From Thiosulfatimonas sediminis (GTDB lineage: Bacteria; Pseudomonadota; Gammaproteobacteria; Thiomicrospirales; Thiomicrospiraceae): a stretch of DNA of 64,000 nt. This document shows, piece by piece, positions 60,331 to 64,000 of the stretch (position 1 is its first letter; each line of letters opens with the position of its first letter). The notes under the pieces are model-generated. The model was not told the origin of the DNA. It did not search any database and saw nothing but the letters and a program-made list of their open reading frames with translations. The DNA is taken from contig NZ_AP021889.1 of assembly GCF_011398355.1 (NCBI RefSeq), positions 2,356,001 to 2,420,000 of the forward strand. Direction: 5' to 3'. A program made the translations under genes and the position numbers.

Positions 60331-60400
60331 CAGTCCATCTGCGTAGGCTTATTAACTATTAAGAGTGCGCCTTGCACTCGCCTACGGTCTGCGATGGGCA
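60330..60400 (-). promoter_or_regulatory. Ribosomal protein L10 leader (L10-L7/L12 autoregulatory site)
   Basis: On the minus strand CCATC (60393-60397) pairs with GATGG (60335-60339), and GTAGGC (60380-60385) with GCCTAC (60343-60348), separated by an asymmetric GCAGACC/GCA internal loop. A hairpin AGTGCAAGGCGCACT lies inside. This matches the conserved kink-turn-like L10 leader of proteobacteria, from memory of the family. Confidence 0.75.
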
Positions 60401-60474
60401 CTCACAAATCAGATTTGATTGGAGACCCAATTCGCAAATAATGCCTGCACCAAAGTTAATTGGCGCAACCATCA

Positions 60475-61164
60475 TTATAGAGATGACTGATCAACAACCA
60501 GGCCTGGACCCATTGTTGTAGAAATAGTCACTTTCTTAACGTAAGTTCCTTTAGCAGAAGCAGGTTTCGCTCTGACTAAGTCTTCCATTAAGGCATTTAA
60601 GTTTTCTTTAAGCTTGTCAGCATCAAACGCAACAGTACCGATTGCAGCGTGGATGATACCTGCCTTATCAGCACGGAAACGTACTTGACCGGCTTTCGCG
60701 TTTTTGATTGCGCCAACAACATCAGGTGTTACCGTACCCGTTTTCGGATTTGGCATTAGACCACGAGGACCTAAAACCTGACCAAGCATACCAACAACAC
60801 GCATCGCGTCTGGAGAAGCGATAACCACGTCAAAGTTCATCATGCCGCCTTTGATTTCAGCAGCCAGATCTTCCATACCAACGAAATCCGCACCCGCTTC
60901 TTTCGCAGCTGCCGCATTCGCTTCACCGGTAAATACCGCAACACGTACATCTTTACCTGTACCGTTTGGCATAACCGTTGCGCCACGAACAACCTGATCA
61001 GATTTACGTGGGTCAATCCCTAGACGAATTGAAACATCAACTGATTCTACGAACTTAGACGTTGCTAGTTCTTTAACTAGATTCAAACCGTCGATAATAT
61101 CGTAAGATGCATTACGGTTTACTTTTTCAGCAAATAGCTTTTGTTTTTTAGTCAGTTTTGCCAT
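60475..61164 (-). CDS. rplA: 50S ribosomal protein L1
   Basis: L1 forms the mobile stalk over the E site and represses rplKA when in excess. The 229-residue protein starts [16 protein letters not shown] and has [20 protein letters not shown] and [21 protein letters not shown] 61164 is chosen over an in-frame TTG at 61179. It overlaps no gene and follows rplK by 4 bp. Confidence 0.98.
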   Translation of the reverse strand: MAKLTKKQKLFAEKVNRNASYDIIDGLNLVKELATSKFVESVDVSIRLGIDPRKSDQVVRGATVMPNGTGKDVRVAVFTGEANAAAAKEAGADFVGMEDLAAEIKGGMMNFDVVIASPDAMRVVGMLGQVLGPRGLMPNPKTGTVTPDVVGAIKNAKAGQVRFRADKAGIIHAAIGTVAFDADKLKENLNALMEDLVRAKPASAKGTYVKKVTISTTMGPGLVVDQSSL

Positions 61165-61168
61165 CGTA

Positions 61169-61597
61169 TCAATCCTCAACCACTAGACCCATTGAACGAG
61201 CTGAACCGGCGATAATTTTTACCGCTGACTCCAAATCGTTCGCGTTTAGATCAGCCATCTTAGTGTTAGCGATCTCTTCTAGTTGTGCACGAGTAACAGT
61301 ACCAACCTTGTTCAAGTTAGGCACCGGAGAACCTGACTTGATACCAGCCGCTTTTTTCAGCAGGATAGACGCGGGAGGCGTCTTCATGATGAAGGTAAAC
61401 GACTTGTCTGCGTAAACAGTAATAACAACTGGAATCGGCAAGCCTTTTTCCATTGTTTGAGTCTGCGCGTTAAACGACTTACAGAACTCCATGATGTTCA
61501 CACCTTTTTGACCTAACGCAGGACCAACTGGTGGACTTGGGTTTGCACTACCTGCAGCAACCTGCAACTTGATATAACCTGTGACCTTCTTAGCCAT
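61169..61597 (-). CDS. rplK: 50S ribosomal protein L11
   Basis: L11 builds the GTPase centre and is needed for RelA activation. The 142-residue protein starts [40 protein letters not shown] in segments, with the thiostrepton-relevant prolines in [11 protein letters not shown]. The C-terminal domain ends GLVVED. Length is standard. Confidence 0.98.
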   Translation of the reverse strand: MAKKVTGYIKLQVAAGSANPSPPVGPALGQKGVNIMEFCKSFNAQTQTMEKGLPIPVVITVYADKSFTFIMKTPPASILLKKAAGIKSGSPVPNLNKVGTVTRAQLEEIANTKMADLNANDLESAVKIIAGSARSMGLVVED

Positions 61598-61612
61598 GAT
61601 TCTCTCCTAAAT

Positions 61613-61636
61613 GGGTCAAACGCCTTACGGCTCCCC
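61613..61636 (-). promoter_or_regulatory. Probable L1-binding site in the rplK leader
   Basis: The minus-strand text GGGGAGCCGTAAGGCG then TTTGACCC can fold as GGG/CCC and GCC-GTAA-GGC with an asymmetric loop, the shape of L1 target sites in rplKA leaders. It lies 16-39 nt before the rplK ATG. Confidence 0.55.
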
Positions 61637-61658
61637 GTTTCAATTTACCGAAACTTAT

Positions 61659-62192
61659 TTAAATCTTTTCTACTTGGGTAAACTCAAGTTCAACCGGTGT
61701 AGAACGACCAAAAATAAGCACCGATACTTGTAACTTGTTCTTGTCGTAATCGACGCCTTCAACAACCGCTTCAAAGTCTTTGAAAGGCCCATCAACAACA
61801 CGTACCATTTCACCGGCTTCATAAATCACTTTCGGGCGCGGCTTATCCGTATTGGTGCTCACGCGCTCAAGAATACGATCCACTTCACGCTGCGTAATCG
61901 GCGCTGGACGATCTGACGTACCACCGATAAAACCCATCACATTTGGAACACTCTTAACCAAATGCCAAGTCTCTTCGTTCATTTCCATCTGCACCAAGAC
62001 ATAACCAGGAAAAAACTTACGCTCAGAAGTACGCTTCTTACCATCACGAATTTCAACCACTTCCTCAGAAGGGACCAAAATATCGCCAAACATCAAGCCA
62101 AGATCGGCGCGCTGAATATATTCAGCAAGCGCTTTTTGAACTTTTTTCTCATAGCCCGAATAAGCGTGAACTACATACCAACGTTGAGCCAT
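61659..62192 (-). CDS. nusG: Transcription termination/antitermination factor NusG
   Basis: NusG binds RNA polymerase and links it to Rho and the ribosome. The 177-residue protein begins [19 protein letters not shown]; the NGN domain contains [10 protein letters not shown] and NVMGFIGG, and the C-terminal KOW domain has [22 protein letters not shown] 62192 is chosen over an in-frame GTG at 62201. It overlaps no gene and follows secE by 1 bp. Confidence 0.98.
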   Translation of the reverse strand: MAQRWYVVHAYSGYEKKVQKALAEYIQRADLGLMFGDILVPSEEVVEIRDGKKRTSERKFFPGYVLVQMEMNEETWHLVKSVPNVMGFIGGTSDRPAPITQREVDRILERVSTNTDKPRPKVIYEAGEMVRVVDGPFKDFEAVVEGVDYDKNKLQVSVLIFGRSTPVELEFTQVEKI

Positions 62193-62193
62193 C

Positions 62194-62577
62194 TTAACCA
62201 CCCTGTCCTGTTAATAGCTTGACTGCCCATAAAAAGAACATATCAACCAACCATAAGAAGATACCCATCAAAATCACCACGACAAACACAATCAAGGTCA
62301 TTTGTACGGTTTCTGGACGAGTCGGCCACACAACTTGGCGCACTTCACGTTTCGCATGCGAAATGTATTGAAACCAGTTTTTACCGATAGTTGTCTGGTA
62401 AAAAATAAATATTGCGACTGCAGCACCGGCAACCATACCTAAAACACGTACCACTGCATGTGCTTGATCAAAGGTGTAGTAACCAATCAAGGTTGCAACC
62501 AAGACTGCCAATGACGCGACCAATTTCATCGTATCTAAAGATGAATTCGCGCTTTTTGTTTCTTGTTCTTTACTCAT
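62194..62577 (-). CDS. secE: Protein translocase subunit SecE
   Basis: SecE clamps the SecY channel. The 127-residue protein has three membrane helices as in E. coli: about 16-35 ([20 protein letters not shown]), 42-65, and 94-124, with the conserved amphipathic [16 protein letters not shown] before the third. ATG 62577 is chosen; a longer frame to 62676 reads through the tRNA. No clear Shine-Dalgarno is seen, and a strong terminator ends 19 nt upstream. Confidence 0.96.
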   Translation of the reverse strand: MSKEQETKSANSSLDTMKLVASLAVLVATLIGYYTFDQAHAVVRVLGMVAGAAVAIFIFYQTTIGKNWFQYISHAKREVRQVVWPTRPETVQMTLIVFVVVILMGIFLWLVDMFFLWAVKLLTGQGG

Positions 62578-62596
62578 AAAATCTATCAGTTCAGGT

Positions 62597-62635
62597 AAAA
62601 AAACGACCCGCATTTCGCAAAAAATGCAGGTCGTT
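62597..62635 (-). terminator. Strong terminator between tRNA-Trp and secE
   Basis: AACGACC-C-GCATTT (62602-62615) pairs with AAATGC-A-GGTCGTT (62622-62635): 14 bp with one wobble on the RNA strand and a 6-nt loop, followed by seven T residues on the minus strand. It ends the tuf2-tRNA-Trp transcript or attenuates secE. Confidence 0.9.
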
Positions 62636-62643
62636 ATTGAATA

Positions 62644-62720
62644 TGGCAGGGGTAGAGGGATTCGAACCCCCAACACCCGGATTTGGAATCCGGTGCTCTA
62701 CCAATTGGAGCTATACCCCT
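62644..62720 (-). tRNA. tRNA-Trp (anticodon CCA)
   Basis: The minus strand reads a full cloverleaf of 77 nt including an encoded CCA end. The acceptor stem is AGGGGTA/TACCCCT with G discriminator. The D arm is AGCTCCAATTGGTAGAGC, the anticodon arm CCGGA-TTCCAAA-TCCGG with CCA at 62684-62686, and the T arm GGGGGTTCGAATCCCTC. It lies between tuf2 and secE, a common gammaproteobacterial position. Confidence 0.98.
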
Positions 62721-62775
62721 GTAGGCTTTCGCAGAAAAGCGGCATTATACAGCCACTCTTCCACCGGAGCAAGTC

Positions 62776-63960
62776 TTAAGCAAGAATTTTTGCTACAACA
62801 CCTGCACCAACAGTACGACCACCTTCACGGATTGCGAAACGTAGACCTTCTGACATTGCGATTGGGTTGATCAATTCAATTGTCATCTGTACGTTATCAC
62901 CAGGCATAACCATCTCAATACCTTCTGGCAATTGACATGCACCTGTTACGTCCGTTGTACGGAAGTAAAACTGTGGGCGGTAACCGTTGAAGAATGGCGT
63001 ATGACGACCACCTTCATCTTTTGATAGTACGTAGATTTCTGACTCAAATTTAGTGTGCGGCTTAACCGAACCTTTGTGAGCTAGAACTTGACCACGCTCG
63101 ATGTCTTCACGCTTTGTACCACGTAGTAGAATACCTACGTTATCCCCTGCTTCACCTTGGTCAAGCAGTTTACGGAACATTTCAACACCGGTTACTGTCG
63201 TCTCTTGAGTATCACGGATACCAACGATTTCAACTGTCTCACCAACTTTGATGATACCTGTCTCGATACGTCCTGTTGCTACCGTTCCACGACCTTGGAT
63301 AGAGAAGATGTCTTCTACTGGCATTAGGAATGGCTTGTCTGTTTCACGAGTCGGCTCTGGGATGTAGCTGTCTAGTGCGTCAACCAATTCACCAATCTTA
63401 GCAACGTAAGCTTCGTCACCTTCGATTGCTTTTAGAGCAGAACCGATAATGACTGGCGTGTCGTCACCAGGGAAGTCGTATTCGTCAAGAAGCTCACGGA
63501 TTTCCATCTCGACTAGCTCTAGTAGCTCTTCGTCATCAACCATGTCTGCTTTGTTTAGGAATACAACGATGTATGGTACACCAACCTGACGTGATAGCAG
63601 GATGTGCTCACGCGTTTGTGGCATCGGGCCATCTGCTGCTGAACATACTAGGATTGCACCGTCCATCTGTGCCGCACCCGTGATCATGTTTTTAACATAA
63701 TCCGCGTGTCCTGGGCAGTCAACGTGCGCGTAGTGACGAGCCGCTGACTCGTATTCTACGTGGGCAGTTGAAATCGTGATACCACGCTCACGCTCTTCTG
63801 GAGCGTTGTCGATTGAACCGTAATCTTTAACGTCGCCACCGAATTTCGCACCTTGTACGATTGTTAGTGCCGCAGTAAGAGTTGTCTTACCATGGTCAAC
63901 GTGACCGATAGTACCTACGTTTACGTGCGGTTTCGAACGTTCAAACTTTGCTTTTGCCAT
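62776..63960 (-). CDS. tufB: Elongation factor Tu, copy 2
   Basis: The second EF-Tu gene encodes the same 394-residue protein as copy 1 (46407-47591), with the same GTPase motifs. About ten silent differences are visible, for example in the last codons (ATT CTT GCT here, ATC CTA GCG in copy 1). The flanks are unrelated, so the homology stops at the gene ends. It lies upstream of tRNA-Trp and secE, like tufB of E. coli. Its promoter is beyond the window edge. Confidence 0.98.
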   Translation of the reverse strand: MAKAKFERSKPHVNVGTIGHVDHGKTTLTAALTIVQGAKFGGDVKDYGSIDNAPEERERGITISTAHVEYESAARHYAHVDCPGHADYVKNMITGAAQMDGAILVCSAADGPMPQTREHILLSRQVGVPYIVVFLNKADMVDDEELLELVEMEIRELLDEYDFPGDDTPVIIGSALKAIEGDEAYVAKIGELVDALDSYIPEPTRETDKPFLMPVEDIFSIQGRGTVATGRIETGIIKVGETVEIVGIRDTQETTVTGVEMFRKLLDQGEAGDNVGILLRGTKREDIERGQVLAHKGSVKPHTKFESEIYVLSKDEGGRHTPFFNGYRPQFYFRTTDVTGACQLPEGIEMVMPGDNVQMTIELINPIAMSEGLRFAIREGGRTVGAGVVAKILA

Positions 63961-64000
63961 GATGCAAACTCCATATTAGCTGCGACCCTACCTTTCAGTG
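63961..64000 (-). other. Leader of tufB, cut by the window edge
   Basis: Forty bases upstream of the tufB start. Minus-strand GGAG lies 9 bp before the ATG. tRNA genes often precede tufB, but none can be recognised in so few bases. Confidence 0.5.

Noticed and set aside
60294-60401. An N-terminal extension of rplJ
   Set aside because: The added residues are translated from the conserved L10 leader structure; the family start and ribosome site are at 60293.

Overview
The window reads as a chromosomal segment of a gammaproteobacterium. The evidence is the classic ribosomal gene order (secE-nusG-rplKAJL-rpoBC, rpsL-rpsG-fusA-tuf, S10, spc and alpha operons), two tuf genes, ErpA, MsrPQ, proteobacterial-type glucokinase, TcdA, and the neighbourhoods rplU-rpmA-obgE-proB with divergent ispB and MFS-ssb near uvrA. 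Moderate GC and AT-rich intergenic DNA would fit sulfur-oxidising Thiomicrospira/Hydrogenovibrio/Thiomicrorhabdus-like bacteria, but the genus is a guess.

Layout. 1-2246: an IS66-family insertion sequence (tnpC running off the left edge, tnpB, tnpA, terminal repeat near 2246). 2247-6115: accessory DNA with a Gly/Leu decapeptide-repeat protein, a Gln-rich exported protein paired with a small membrane protein, and a small helix-turn-helix protein, separated by long AT-rich gaps. 6116-12506: hemH, gltA, erpA, argC, msrPQ and a glutathione-transferase-like gene. 12507-15055: groESL with a heat-shock promoter and an unusual long hairpin after groEL. 15056-19412: proB, obgE, rpmA, rplU, and divergent ispB. 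19413-27099: a hypothetical protein, ssb, an MFS transporter, a SIMPL-domain protein and uvrA. 27100-32785: a full-length homologue of animal phosphorylase kinase alpha/beta subunits (glucoamylase-like) next to glucokinase, then tcdA and a TatD-family gene. 32858-63960: about 31 kb of translation and transcription genes, all on the minus strand, ending with tRNA-Trp and a second tuf.

How the genes work together. The right half is the growth-rate-regulated core of the cell. Recognisable promoters precede rpsL (50820-50848), rpsJ (46300-46328), probably rplN and rpsM, and rplU (18165-18193). An L10-type leader precedes rplJ, a probable L1 site precedes rplK, and terminator-like stems sit inside the operons before fusA, rpoB and secE. 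On the left, groESL has an RpoH-type promoter, msrPQ repairs oxidised methionines in the periplasm, and the kinase-subunit-like protein plus glucokinase probably serve storage-glucan turnover.

The most interesting points are the bacterial phosphorylase-kinase-alpha-like protein (27100-30288), the repeat protein at 2738-3721, the strong terminator 19 nt upstream of secE, the long hairpin after groEL, the possible translationally coupled mini-ORF before ispB, the lack of rpmJ after secY, and an orphan terminator at 20401 that may end a small RNA. I found no CRISPR array, prophage or obvious defence system.
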